From assembly GCF_900117455.1 (NCBI RefSeq), contig NZ_FPHO01000002.1, positions 310,001 to 374,000 on the forward strand: 64,000 nt of DNA, read 5' to 3'. The position numbers and the translations under genes are program-made. Origin of the DNA: Hyphomicrobium sp. CS1GBMeth3. GTDB lineage: Bacteria > Pseudomonadota > Alphaproteobacteria > Rhizobiales > Hyphomicrobiaceae. This document shows positions 26,396 through 35,003 of this stretch, piece by piece; position 1 is the stretch's first letter; each line of letters begins with the position of its first letter. The notes beneath the pieces are model-generated. The model was not told where the DNA came from. It worked only from the letters and a program-made list of their open reading frames with translations, and did not search any database.

Positions 26396-29300
26396 ATGAC
26401 TGAGGCCGTCAGCGAAAAAGCCGATCTGATCTTTACGGGCGTGCCGGAGGGGCTCGACGCGCTCGTGCTCGCGCGCCTTGTCGAGGAAGCCGCTGACGGC
26501 AAGAAGTCGGGTCTCATCGTTCACGTCGCGCGGGACGACCGGCGGCTTACCGAGCTCGAAGGCCAATTGCGCTTCTTTGCGCCCAGTGTACGCGTGGTGC
26601 CGTTCCCGGCCTGGGATACCGTTCCCTACGATCGCTCGAGCCCCAACCCCGAGATCGTGGCGCGACGCATCACGTCGCTTGCCCGGCTTGCACTCACAAG
26701 CCGCAGCGAGCCGCTGATCGTGCTGACGACCGTCAACGCGATCCTGCAGCGCGTGCCGCCGCGTGACTTCATCCGCAACGCCATGAAGAGCCTCGCGCCC
26801 GGGCAGCGCGTGGATATGAACCGGCTGGTGTCGCGGCTTCTGCTTGCGGGCTACACACGCACGGGCACCGTCATGGAGCAAGGCGAGGTCGCCGTGCGCG
26901 GTGGTATCATCGATCTCTTTCCGCCCGGACGGCAGAACCCGGTGCGGCTCGACTTCTTCGGCGACACGCTGGAGAGCATCAAGACATTCGACGCTGAGAC
27001 GCAGCGTACGTCCAAGGCGCTGCGCAAGCTCGTGCTGATGCCGGTGTCGGAAATCGCGTTCGGAGAAGCCGCGACGGCGCTGTTCCGCTCGCGGTATGTC
27101 GAGCTGTTCGGCGGCGCGACGGGCGACGATCCGTTGTACGAAGCGGTCAGCGCCGGGCGGAGCTATGCGGGCCAGGAGCATTGGCTGCCGTTGTTCCACG
27201 AGACGCTGGAGACGTTGCTCGACTATACGGGCGATGCGGCGCTCACCTTCGATCATCTAGTCGACGACGCGATCAAGCATCGTTTCGATCAGGTCAGTGA
27301 GCACTATCTGGCGCGCACGGAAGGCCTCGAGAGCGAGCGTTTCGGGGCGCCGCCGTACAAGCCTGTGCCGCCGGACCGAATGTTCCTCGACGCAAAGGCG
27401 TGGAGCAAGGCGCTCAGCGGGCGCAAGGTCGTGCGCCTGACGCCGTTCGAGATGACCGAGGGCGAGGGTGTGCGTCCGTGGCGCGGCCGCATGGGCCGCT
27501 CGTTCGCGCCTGAGCGGCAGAACCCGGACGCCAACGTGTTCGATGCCGTCGTCGGGCACATCAAGCAGGCGCAGGCTTCGCATCGGCGCGTGATGGTTGC
27601 GGCGTGGACGCCCGGCGCGCGCGAGCGTTTGGGTTCGCTGCTCGCCGATCATGGGCTCAAGGCGCAGGCGAAAGTCGAGGGATATGCGGAGGCGCTGGCG
27701 CTCGATCCTGGCGTGACGGGGCTCGCCGTGCTGGGGCTCGAGCAGGGCTTCGAGACGCCGGAGCTGGTGGTCGTGGCCGAGCAGGATATCCTCGGCGACC
27801 GGCTCGTGCGGCCGCGGCGCAAAGCCAAGCGCGCCGCCGATGTCCTGACCGAGGCGACGAGCCTTTCGGTAGGCGATCTCGTCGTGCATGCCGATCACGG
27901 CATCGGACGTTTTCACGGCCTCAAGACGATCACGGCGCTGGGCGCGCCACACGACTGCCTCGAGCTCAAGTACGCGGGCGGTGATACGCTCTATCTGCCG
28001 GTCGAGAATATCGAGCTTCTGTCGCGGTACGGTTCCGACGATGGCTCGGCGCAGCTCGATAAGCTCGGCGGTGTCGGCTGGCAGTCACGCAAGGCGCGCC
28101 TCAAGAAGCGCCTGCGCGAGATGGCGAGCGAGCTGATCAAGATCGCGGCGCTCCGGCAGTTGCGCGAGGCGCCGGTGCTGGCTCCGCCGTCCAACTATGA
28201 CGAGTTCGTGGCGCGCTTCCCCTACGAGGAGACGGAGGATCAGGAAGCCAGCATCGAGGCGGTGGTCGGCGATCTGCAGTCGGGGCGCCCGATGGACCGG
28301 CTGGTGTGCGGCGACGTCGGCTTCGGCAAGACCGAAGTGGCGCTGCGCGCGGCCTATGTGGCGGCCATCAACGGGCTGCAGGTTGCGATCGTCGTGCCGA
28401 CGACGCTGCTCGCCCGGCAGCACTACAAGACCGTGCGTGAGCGCTTCCAAGGCCTGCCGCTCAAGACGGCGCAGGCCTCCCGACTCGTTGCTGCGAAGGA
28501 TCTCACAGCCGTCAAGGACGGGCTCAAGGACGGCACCATCGATATCGTCGTCGGCACGCACGCGCTGCTCGGCAAGCAGATCCAATTCCAGCGGCTCGGC
28601 CTGCTCGTCATCGACGAGGAGCAGCATTTCGGCGTCACGCACAAAGAACGGCTGAAGCAGCTACGCGAGGACGTGCACGTGCTGACGCTGTCGGCGACGC
28701 CGATCCCGCGCACGCTGCAGTTGGCTTTGACCGGCGTACGCGAGCTGTCGCTCATCACGACGCCGCCGGTGGACCGGCTTGCGGTCCGCACTTACATTTC
28801 CGAATTTGATCCGGTGATCCTGATCGATGCCTTGAAGCGTGAGCGCGACCGCGGCGGGCAGACCTACTACGTCGCGCCGCGCATCTCCGATCTCGACAAC
28901 GTGGCGACGTTCCTTTCCGAAGCGGTGCCGCATCTCAAGATCGCGCGGGCGCATGGCCAGCTCGCGCCATCCGAGCTCGAGGACATCATGACGGCGTTCT
29001 ACGAGGGCAAGTACGACGTGCTTCTCTCGACGGCGATCGTCGAATCCGGCCTCGACGTGCCGAACGCCAATACGCTGATCGTGCATCGCGCCGACATGTT
29101 CGGCCTGGCGGCGCTCTATCAGTTGCGCGGCCGCGTCGGGCGCTCGAAGCGGCGTGCGTATGCCTATTTCACGACACCGCCGGGGCAGGCGCTCAGCGAA
29201 GGCGCGCAGAAGCGTCTCAAGGTGCTGCAGTCGCTCGATACGCTGGGCGCGGGCTTCTCGCTCGCCTCGCACGATCTCGACATCCGTGGCGCGGGCAACC

Positions 29301-29884
29301 TGCTCGGCGAGGAGCAGTCGGGGCATATTCGCGAGGTCGGCTTCGAGCTCTACCAGTCGATGCTGGAGGAGGCAGTCGCGGCCATGAAGGGCGGCGATCT
29401 GGCGGAAGCGGACGACAAGTGGAGCCCGGAGATCGCCATTGGGCTATCCGTGCTTATTCCGGAGACCTACGTCGCCGATCTGCAACTCCGGCTCGGTCTC
29501 TACCGGCGCCTGTCGTCGCTCGAGACGCGGGCGGAGATCGATTCCTTTGCGGCCGAACTGGTGGATCGCTTCGGCGAGCTGCCGGACGAGGTGGAGCATC
29601 TCCTGGACGTCATGGAGATCAAGGGGCTCTGCCGCGCGGCGAGCATCGCGAAAGTGGATGCGGGACCCAAGGGCGCAGTGGTCACATTCCATCGCAACGC
29701 GTTCGGCAATGCGCAGGGGCTTGCGCAATTCCTGCAAGCTTCGCGTGGGCTCGCCAGGCTGCAGCCGGACCACAAGCTCGTCTTCCGCGGCGATTGGGAT
29801 CAAACCGACGTGCGCTTCAAGGGCGTGCGCGAACTCGTCTCGACGCTGGCCGAGATCGCTGCCAAGGATGCCAAGGCGGCTTGA
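26396..29884 (+). CDS. mfd: Transcription-repair coupling factor
   Basis: A 1162-residue Mfd translocase that displaces stalled RNA polymerase and recruits UvrA. UvrB-like N-terminal domains are followed by the RNA-polymerase-interaction domain (the region around LSVGDLVVHADHGIGRFHGL). RecG-like helicase motifs come next: CGDVGFGKTEVALRAA, VIDEEQHFGVTH, SATPIPRTL and QLRGRVGRSKRRAYA. The TRCF C-terminal domain closes the protein. GGAG lies just upstream of the ATG at 26396. It converges on a LysR gene at the left edge of the accessory region. Confidence 0.97.
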   Translation: MTEAVSEKADLIFTGVPEGLDALVLARLVEEAADGKKSGLIVHVARDDRRLTELEGQLRFFAPSVRVVPFPAWDTVPYDRSSPNPEIVARRITSLARLALTSRSEPLIVLTTVNAILQRVPPRDFIRNAMKSLAPGQRVDMNRLVSRLLLAGYTRTGTVMEQGEVAVRGGIIDLFPPGRQNPVRLDFFGDTLESIKTFDAETQRTSKALRKLVLMPVSEIAFGEAATALFRSRYVELFGGATGDDPLYEAVSAGRSYAGQEHWLPLFHETLETLLDYTGDAALTFDHLVDDAIKHRFDQVSEHYLARTEGLESERFGAPPYKPVPPDRMFLDAKAWSKALSGRKVVRLTPFEMTEGEGVRPWRGRMGRSFAPERQNPDANVFDAVVGHIKQAQASHRRVMVAAWTPGARERLGSLLADHGLKAQAKVEGYAEALALDPGVTGLAVLGLEQGFETPELVVVAEQDILGDRLVRPRRKAKRAADVLTEATSLSVGDLVVHADHGIGRFHGLKTITALGAPHDCLELKYAGGDTLYLPVENIELLSRYGSDDGSAQLDKLGGVGWQSRKARLKKRLREMASELIKIAALRQLREAPVLAPPSNYDEFVARFPYEETEDQEASIEAVVGDLQSGRPMDRLVCGDVGFGKTEVALRAAYVAAINGLQVAIVVPTTLLARQHYKTVRERFQGLPLKTAQASRLVAAKDLTAVKDGLKDGTIDIVVGTHALLGKQIQFQRLGLLVIDEEQHFGVTHKERLKQLREDVHVLTLSATPIPRTLQLALTGVRELSLITTPPVDRLAVRTYISEFDPVILIDALKRERDRGGQTYYVAPRISDLDNVATFLSEAVPHLKIARAHGQLAPSELEDIMTAFYEGKYDVLLSTAIVESGLDVPNANTLIVHRADMFGLAALYQLRGRVGRSKRRAYAYFTTPPGQALSEGAQKRLKVLQSLDTLGAGFSLASHDLDIRGAGNLLGEEQSGHIREVGFELYQSMLEEAVAAMKGGDLAEADDKWSPEIAIGLSVLIPETYVADLQLRLGLYRRLSSLETRAEIDSFAAELVDRFGELPDEVEHLLDVMEIKGLCRAASIAKVDAGPKGAVVTFHRNAFGNAQGLAQFLQASRGLARLQPDHKLVFRGDWDQTDVRFKGVRELVSTLAEIAAKDAKAA

Positions 29885-29948
29885 GGGTGTGGGGCCGGAA
29901 CTCTGATCTGTCGTACGTCTGGTAGGGGAAAAGAGATCTGAGCCGTAC

Positions 29949-30941
29949 TCACGAAAAGGAAGATTTATTAGGTTGATCGTGTCCCCGGGTCTCTTCAAGT
30001 CCCTTGTTGGGGCGCATACGAGACCTGACATGTTCCCCGGTTTGCACCCGCTCCGGTACATGCGCACGAACCTGTTCTGTTCCGTCTCCAAGACAGCGGA
30101 TGATGTGGTCGCGCAGCCTTGCTGCCGGCGCCGAGATATGGCGAATAGCAAGAAGTGCGATCTCGGTGTCCCGCAGATCGGGCAAAGGCTCTCCGTCGAT
30201 CATATGGAAGCCGGGAGAAACCATCTCCCGGGGGAGTACAGCAATGCCCAAACCCGCTCGCACGGCTGCGAGAGCTCCTGCGAGAGAGGCACAGGTGTAT
30301 GCGATCCTCCATCGCTTCCCAACGCGCTTCAGAGCCTGAACTGCGCGCTTGCGGTAGACACAAGGTTCCGGAGAAACGACCAGGGGAAGCGCGCCATTTT
30401 CCGAGATGAAATCGTGCGTTCCCGATACCCAAACCAGCGGTTCGCGCCAAACCCTCAAGCCCTGTGTGCCCGCACCCTGCTCCCGTTTTACCAGAACGAT
30501 GTCGAAGTCCCCAGATCGAAATCCGTTGAGTAGATTGAGGGTGAGGTCACAGGTAACTTCGAGCGCGACAGACGGATATGCTTGAACGAAGCGGGCGAGA
30601 ATTCCGCTTAGGTGATGCGTCGCGAAGTCCTCGGGCGTGCCGAGTCTCACGGTACCTCGCATCTGGGGTTCGTGGATTAACGAGACCACCTCGTCGTTGA
30701 GGTCGAGAATCTTTTGGGCGTAGCCGAGCACGGCCTCGCCTTCCGGCGTGAGACTGACGGATCTCGGAGTTCGATCGAGCAGCCGTTGTCCAAGTGCGTC
30801 TTCCAACCGTTTGATCTGAAGCGAAATCGTGGACTGCTGGAGCAAAAGGCGCTCAGCTGCGCGGGTGAAACTACCGGCTTGCGATATCACAACGAACGTC
30901 CGCAGGAGGTCTACGTCGAGGTTGAGTAGCTTCTTCGGCAC
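29949..30941 (-). CDS. LysR family transcriptional regulator
   Basis: A 330-residue LysR-type regulator. The N-terminal winged helix (about 5-65, with FVVISQAGSFTRAAERL and STISLQIKRLE) is followed by the substrate-binding fold to about residue 285, then a hydrophilic extension of about 45 residues not usual for the family. The GTG at 30941 is preferred because AGGAAG precedes it by six bases; the upstream GTG at 30980 would place coding sequence inside the inverted repeat described at 30956-30995. It is divergent from a carbonic anhydrase, which it may control. Composition looks lower in GC than the housekeeping genes to its left. Confidence 0.85.
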   Translation of the reverse strand: MPKKLLNLDVDLLRTFVVISQAGSFTRAAERLLLQQSTISLQIKRLEDALGQRLLDRTPRSVSLTPEGEAVLGYAQKILDLNDEVVSLIHEPQMRGTVRLGTPEDFATHHLSGILARFVQAYPSVALEVTCDLTLNLLNGFRSGDFDIVLVKREQGAGTQGLRVWREPLVWVSGTHDFISENGALPLVVSPEPCVYRKRAVQALKRVGKRWRIAYTCASLAGALAAVRAGLGIAVLPREMVSPGFHMIDGEPLPDLRDTEIALLAIRHISAPAARLRDHIIRCLGDGTEQVRAHVPERVQTGEHVRSRMRPNKGLEETRGHDQPNKSSFS

Positions 30942-30955
30942 GGCGAACTTCCTAT

Positions 30956-30995
30956 AATTGAAAATAACAATAGCTATCACATAAGTTATTCAATT
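30956..30995. promoter_or_regulatory. Inverted repeat, likely LysR operator
   Basis: AATTGAAAATAAC (30956-30968) and GTTATTCAATT (30985-30995) are inverted copies apart from a 2-base insertion in the left arm. They are separated by 16 bases of A/T-rich sequence in the divergent region between the LysR gene and the carbonic anhydrase. Length, spacing and position fit a LysR-type dimer site overlapping both promoters. The regulator is inferred. Confidence 0.5.
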
Positions 30996-31078
30996 TGCCA
31001 ATCTAGGAGGCGTCTCATCCCTTACCCGCAGCAAGGCGTTGCAGCCGACGTAAGCTGCGGGCAACCGGCAAGCGGAGT

Positions 31079-31732
31079 GTGGGTGTGTCAGAACTGACCA
31101 AACTGTTCGAGAACAACCGTCGTTGGGCTGAAGACAGCCAGAGGAATGATCCCGCATTCTTTCAGCGGCTCGCAGAACAGCAAACACCCAAGTTCCTTTG
31201 GATCGGCTGCTCAGATAGCCGTGTTCCCGCTAATCATATCCTGGGTCTTAAGCCAGGCGAGGTGTTCGTTCATCGCAACGTTGCGAACCTCGTCGTGCAT
31301 ACAGATATGAGCTGCCTCTCAGTGTTGCAGTTTGGGATTGAGGTTCTGAGAATTGAGCACATCGTCGTTTGCGGGCACTACGGATGTGGTGGCATTCACG
31401 CGGCGTGCAGCTCGCGCCAATTCGGTCTTATCGATAACTGGCTGCGTAACATAAAGGACATCTATGCCCGTCATCGGGCTGAGCTTGATGGCATCGCAGA
31501 CCTCAAGACACGGGCCGACCGCCTGTGCGAGCTCAACGTCATCGAGCAGGTCAAAAACGTGTGCCATACGACGATCGTGCAGAATGCTTGGTCGAGCGGC
31601 CGACCCCTATCGGTCCATGGCCTAATCTATGGCCTGCACGATGGTCTGCTCCGGGATTTGGCCGTGCGAGTTACAAACTCCGACCAGCTCGAAGCAATTT
31701 ACCGCTTACGCATGGGAGAGATCTCGTCCTAG
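31079..31732 (+). CDS. can: Beta-class carbonic anhydrase
   Basis: A 217-residue beta-carbonic anhydrase interconverting CO2 and bicarbonate. The zinc ligands Cys44, His100 and Cys103 are in IGCSDSRVP and CGHYGCGG, and the Asp46-Arg48 dyad is intact. Long blocks match the E. coli Can type, including FVHRNVANLVVHTD and VHGLIYGLHDGLLRDL. Translation starts at GTG 31079 or the in-frame GTG two codons later. Bicarbonate supply matters for carboxylating steps in methylotrophs, but whether this copy serves that purpose is inference. A small membrane protein follows 55 bases later on the same strand. Confidence 0.93.
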   Translation: MGVSELTKLFENNRRWAEDSQRNDPAFFQRLAEQQTPKFLWIGCSDSRVPANHILGLKPGEVFVHRNVANLVVHTDMSCLSVLQFGIEVLRIEHIVVCGHYGCGGIHAACSSRQFGLIDNWLRNIKDIYARHRAELDGIADLKTRADRLCELNVIEQVKNVCHTTIVQNAWSSGRPLSVHGLIYGLHDGLLRDLAVRVTNSDQLEAIYRLRMGEISS

Positions 31733-31787
31733 CACCGCCTCCATTCCGTCTGCTCACGACGACCATCAATAATCGCAATGAAACAAA

Positions 31788-32291
31788 TTGCATTTATCAA
31801 TTTCCACAGATGCCTTTCGTCGCCTAGGTCTAGCCTTGAAGGTTGTCCCAGCTGAGAGGGAAGCGCAATTGCTTGAAATTGTGCGCAGTCGCGAGATTGC
31901 GAACGCTGCTCTCATTGCCGTCCTATGGGTCGCGATCTCGTTCGCGATCAGCGTCGCAGGCCAGATCGCTCTCTTGCTCCCGGTGTTTTCGAGCCTAGTG
32001 ATCTATGGGGTCACAGAGGCATTCCGCTTCTCGCGCGGCACGCCTCTGCGTGGTTCCGGGGCTTGGCGTATGGTGACGCTCGCCCTCTGGACTGGCATCG
32101 GCTATGCGAGTTTCGTGGTGGGGCAATGGTACTTGCTGCCGATCTCGCTCATCTTCCTTGGTATCGTCCTATTCGAGAACGAGCGGTCGCGTCCGCCATC
32201 AGCTGCGTCTGCCGCGTGGACGTGGGCTTCAACGCCCAATAATGGCAAGTCGCAGAAGCCTGGACGCGCCGAGCTGCCCGTCAATTCTTAA
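31788..32291 (+). CDS. Small membrane protein of unknown function
   Basis: A 167-residue protein with three to four hydrophobic helices between about residues 38 and 128 (for example ALIAVLWVAISFAISVAG and LLPISLIFLGIVLFE), and a hydrophilic, Ser/Ala-rich C-terminal tail. I do not recognise the family. The start is uncertain: TTG at 31788 or a later TTG near 31836, neither with a strong ribosome-binding site. Its position 55 bases after the carbonic anhydrase suggests co-transcription and possibly a shared role. Confidence 0.55.
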   Translation: MHLSISTDAFRRLGLALKVVPAEREAQLLEIVRSREIANAALIAVLWVAISFAISVAGQIALLLPVFSSLVIYGVTEAFRFSRGTPLRGSGAWRMVTLALWTGIGYASFVVGQWYLLPISLIFLGIVLFENERSRPPSAASAAWTWASTPNNGKSQKPGRAELPVNS

Positions 32292-32782
32292 CCGCCTGCC
32301 GAGTAGCGAGAGTAGCTGTGCCTCGCTGCATTGAGCTGAAGATCACTGCCTTCGACTGTTCTTAGAGCGATCTAAAAACGTCGCGATTGGGCCGGCAGCG
32401 GTTCGTCCGGTTTCGGTGGGCAAAGGTAACAAGCTGCCGTTCCGCTCGTTGTCGGCGCTTCAGGCCGCCGACCTTGTGATCGATCGAGGATCCTCCGCGT
32501 CTACACGCGCGTCGGACACGGCGCTGGCAGGCCGATCGGCACGGCGCTCGACGAACTAGCCGACGTCCGCGCGTTTGCGGCGGACCGACGGGTCTGGAAG
32601 TGGATGTCCGCCTTCTAAATTGATGGATGTAAAGCCGCTGACCGGCTTCCACCGATCTCGGCCCTTCGGTGATGAAACGCCAAATGCTGAAAGCAGCCAT
32701 TGTAGATGGGGGATGACGAGCTTCGATAAGCAGTCAGCTTTCTCGCAACGTATCGTTCAAGAGTCTCGTCATCCCACTCAGA
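32292..32782. other. Gap holding a degraded gene end
   Basis: This 491-base stretch separates the small membrane protein from the isochorismatase gene. Its centre contains the remnant of a prolyl oligopeptidase gene listed next. The remainder (about 32292-32420 and 32620-32782) shows nothing recognisable; the short open frames on both strands there have no family resemblance. Confidence 0.6.
32428..32618 (+). pseudogene. Frameshifted 3' remnant of a prolyl oligopeptidase gene
   Basis: Two adjacent plus-strand frames together resemble the C terminus of S9A prolyl oligopeptidases. The first reads NKLPFRSLSALQAAD (from 32428). The second, in another frame, reads ILRVYTRVGHGAGRPIG and continues to DELADVRAFAA before a TAA at 32616-32618. 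The GHGAG block with its histidine is the catalytic-His region of this family, and the preceding LSALQAA matches the block normally just upstream. At least one frameshift and loss of the whole propeller and nucleophile region make it non-functional. Confidence 0.55.
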
Positions 32783-33436
32783 TCAGCCCGCGGTGCTCGG
32801 TACCGGCGTGTTGAGAAGCTGCTGCTCCCAAAGATATGCGATGCCGCTGCCGGCGAAGTGCTGGATGAGAATCTCGGTCAGCTCCTCGACATGCTCGGTG
32901 CGCGCCCAATCGCGTTGCCATTCGCCAGCGAGCGCCATCACGGTCATCACGTTCGCGCCGGCCGCGATCATTCGCTGGATGGCAACTTCGTGAGACTCCT
33001 TCGAAATCCCGCCCGACGCGTCGGTGATCACGGTCACGTCCCAGCCTTCGCCGGCGGCCTGGATCACAGGCATTGCGACACAGACCTCGGTCCACAGGCC
33101 GGCGATGATCAGCTGCTTGCGGCCGGTCGCCTTGACGACGTTCACCACATTCTCGTCCTGCCAGGTGTTCACCCAAGTGCGATCGATGACTTCCTGGTCC
33201 GGAAATACGTCGGTGATCTGCTTAAAGAGAAGTCCACCGCGCGCCGCGATCACGCTGGTGAGAATGGTCGGAACATTGAAGGCTTTTGCTAGCTTCGCCA
33301 GCGCGGTCGTGTTGTTGACCACAGCTTGCGGATCGTGGCTGTTCAGGTTTGTGAGTTGATAAGGCTGGTGGTCGATCAGAACGAGGACCGAATCTTCGGG
33401 ACGAAGAAGCGAAGCAAGGCCGTTTCGAAAGGTCAT
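32783..33436 (-). CDS. Isochorismatase-family cysteine hydrolase (YcaC-like)
   Basis: A 217-residue isochorismatase-like hydrolase. The N-terminal strand VLVLIDHQ gives the catalytic Asp, and the nucleophile Cys lies in AGLWTEVCVAMP, as in the YcaC subgroup. Members hydrolyse amides or related bonds; the substrate here is unknown. The start at 33436 (MTFRNGLASLL) fits the family length; the frame extends 18 codons further without support. It is divergent from a LysR regulator, a common arrangement for this family, so substrate-dependent induction is likely. Confidence 0.85.
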   Translation of the reverse strand: MTFRNGLASLLRPEDSVLVLIDHQPYQLTNLNSHDPQAVVNNTTALAKLAKAFNVPTILTSVIAARGGLLFKQITDVFPDQEVIDRTWVNTWQDENVVNVVKATGRKQLIIAGLWTEVCVAMPVIQAAGEGWDVTVITDASGGISKESHEVAIQRMIAAGANVMTVMALAGEWQRDWARTEHVEELTEILIQHFAGSGIAYLWEQQLLNTPVPSTAG

Positions 33437-33512
33437 GACTATCCTCTGCTGCCGTTGCGGGTGAGGCTGGTTGCCGGGAGACATGCGCAACTGTGGCGCT
33501 GCCCGGACGGAG

Positions 33513-33531
33513 ATTTGTCATTCCCATTTGT
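33513..33531. promoter_or_regulatory. Direct repeat in LysR/isochorismatase divergent region
   Basis: ATTTGT occurs at 33513-33518 and again at 33526-33531, a 13-base period, between the two divergent genes. It may be part of the LysR binding region. The motif is short and the support is positional only. Confidence 0.2.
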
Positions 33532-33570
33532 GATACGGTAGTGCTCCTTCGAGCTACGCTGTGTTGCGAA

Positions 33571-34482
33571 ATGGGGAACGCCGAATTGGACATCGAAGAC
33601 CTGACGACATTCGTCGAAGTTGCTGATGCCGGGGGCGTTTCGGCCGCCGCGCGCCGGCTCGGCGTCTCCAAGTCGATTGTCAGCCGGCGGCTATTCCGGC
33701 TTGAAGCGGAACTTGGCATCCAGCTTCTTGCACGCACCACCCGCGGCGCTGCTCTCACGGAAGCCGGGATCACGTTTCGAGACCATGCAGCCAGAGTCAG
33801 CGCCGAGATCGACGCGGCCAGGGAAACAATCCTGCCGGCCGGTGACCTTCGCGGCCGCTTGCGAGTTGCTGTGCCACTTTCTTTCGGACCGACTCACTTC
33901 GCTCACGTGCTCGCGGACATGGCGCGACGCCACCCGCAGCTGCACATCCATACCTCGTACAGCGATCGCTTCGTCGATCTCATCGGGGAGGGTTTTGATT
34001 GTGCGATCCGTGTTGGTTATCTCCAGGACTCTAACCTGATCGCAAGGCGCGTCGGGCCGATCTATGGGAAGCTCGTCGCGAGCCCGGACTATATCAAAGC
34101 CCACGGTGCCCCGGAGACACCGGACGAGATCGTTGCCCATCAGGCCCTCATGCAGGGCACCGAAACCTGGCAGTTCATGGATGGCGACAAGATCTTCACG
34201 GTTCGTCCGCAGGGGCGCTTCAAGGCCGACAACGCTGTAGCTCTCGCCGCCGCAGCAGTGGCAGGGCTCGGCATTGCTTGGATCCCCGATGGCGTCACCC
34301 ATGAATATGTGGCCTCCGGCGCGCTTGTTCCGGTCATGACACGGTATCCACCGCCTCCGGCAGGTGTGTACGTCATCCGCCCGCCAGGGCAGCATCCCTC
34401 ACGGAAGGTACGGATCCTCACCGAATTGCTGCTCGAGTGCTTCGAAGACTATCCGCACCGTGCGCCAGCTGCCCCTGTCTGA
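33571..34482 (+). CDS. LysR family transcriptional regulator
   Basis: A 303-residue LysR-type regulator. The winged helix is at about 5-65 (DLTTFVEVADAGGVSAAARRL, then SKSIVSRRLFRLE), and the effector-binding domain begins near residue 92 (LRVAVPLSFGP). The ATG at 33571 puts MGNAELDIEDL at the expected distance before the first helix; earlier in-frame codons would extend into the divergent regulatory region. It probably regulates the divergent isochorismatase-family gene. Confidence 0.88.
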   Translation: MGNAELDIEDLTTFVEVADAGGVSAAARRLGVSKSIVSRRLFRLEAELGIQLLARTTRGAALTEAGITFRDHAARVSAEIDAARETILPAGDLRGRLRVAVPLSFGPTHFAHVLADMARRHPQLHIHTSYSDRFVDLIGEGFDCAIRVGYLQDSNLIARRVGPIYGKLVASPDYIKAHGAPETPDEIVAHQALMQGTETWQFMDGDKIFTVRPQGRFKADNAVALAAAAVAGLGIAWIPDGVTHEYVASGALVPVMTRYPPPPAGVYVIRPPGQHPSRKVRILTELLLECFEDYPHRAPAAPV

Positions 34483-34761
34483 GCGGCCCATCGACTATAA
34501 TATTTGGATCGCGAAAGGGACGGCGCATACCGGGCAGGAAGCATAGGCCGCAGGAAGCCTGGCGGGTCGGGAAGAACGTCCGGTACTCCGCCATTCGCAA
34601 TTTTGAAAGCGGACCGGCAGAAAAGTCTCAGTCTTAAGTCCAGCCTGCTCGCGCGTTCGGATGAACGAATGACGGCTCTTGGGATCACTCGTTGGGCGGC
34701 GGAACGACGACAACTGGGCGCTGAGCTGCCGCTCACCTCACGCACTGCATAGGTCCGAATT

Positions 34762-34971
34762 GGGTCATGAGCGGACGAGCGCGGCGCGTTTGATTTTGCC
34801 GTTGACCGTGCGGGGAAGGGCGTCGACGAAGCGGATTTCGCGTGGGCATTTGTAGGCGGCGAGGCGCTCGCGGGCGAAGGCGCCGACGGCTGCGGCGTCC
34901 AACTGCGTGTTGGGCTGGAGAACGATGAAGGCGCCGACCACGTGCACGTCAGTGCGCACGGCCACCTCGGC
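34762..34971. repeat. 210-bp direct repeat, left copy
   Basis: This segment matches 38812-39021 over 210 bases with no gaps. By eye I count nine mismatches, about 96 percent identity. Identity stops abruptly after CACCTCGGC. It flanks a 3.84-kb block (34972-38811) with the right copy. Confidence 0.92.
34765..34971 (-). pseudogene. Detached 3' end of an acyl-CoA ligase gene
   Basis: On the minus strand the segment encodes the last 68 residues of the acyl-CoA ligase at 38815-40350, including the A10 lysine block RTVNGKIKRAAL and a stop codon. The frame is open a little further upstream, giving a possible 87-codon reading from 35028, but those extra residues do not resemble the ligase. There is no adenylation core, so it cannot be an enzyme on its own. 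It is the left arm of the 210-bp repeat. Confidence 0.85.
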
Positions 34972-35003
34972 CCGAGCCCGAGCGCAGGATCGCAATGCTC
35001 TCC

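Noticed and set aside
32362..32700. Minus-strand open frame of 112 codons as a transposase remnant
   Set aside because: The Arg-rich reading resembles no transposase, while the opposite strand carries prolyl oligopeptidase blocks that explain the sequence better.
34449..34752. Short overlapping open frames on both strands after the second LysR gene
   Set aside because: No similarity, no ribosome-binding sites and contradictory frames; treated as non-coding.
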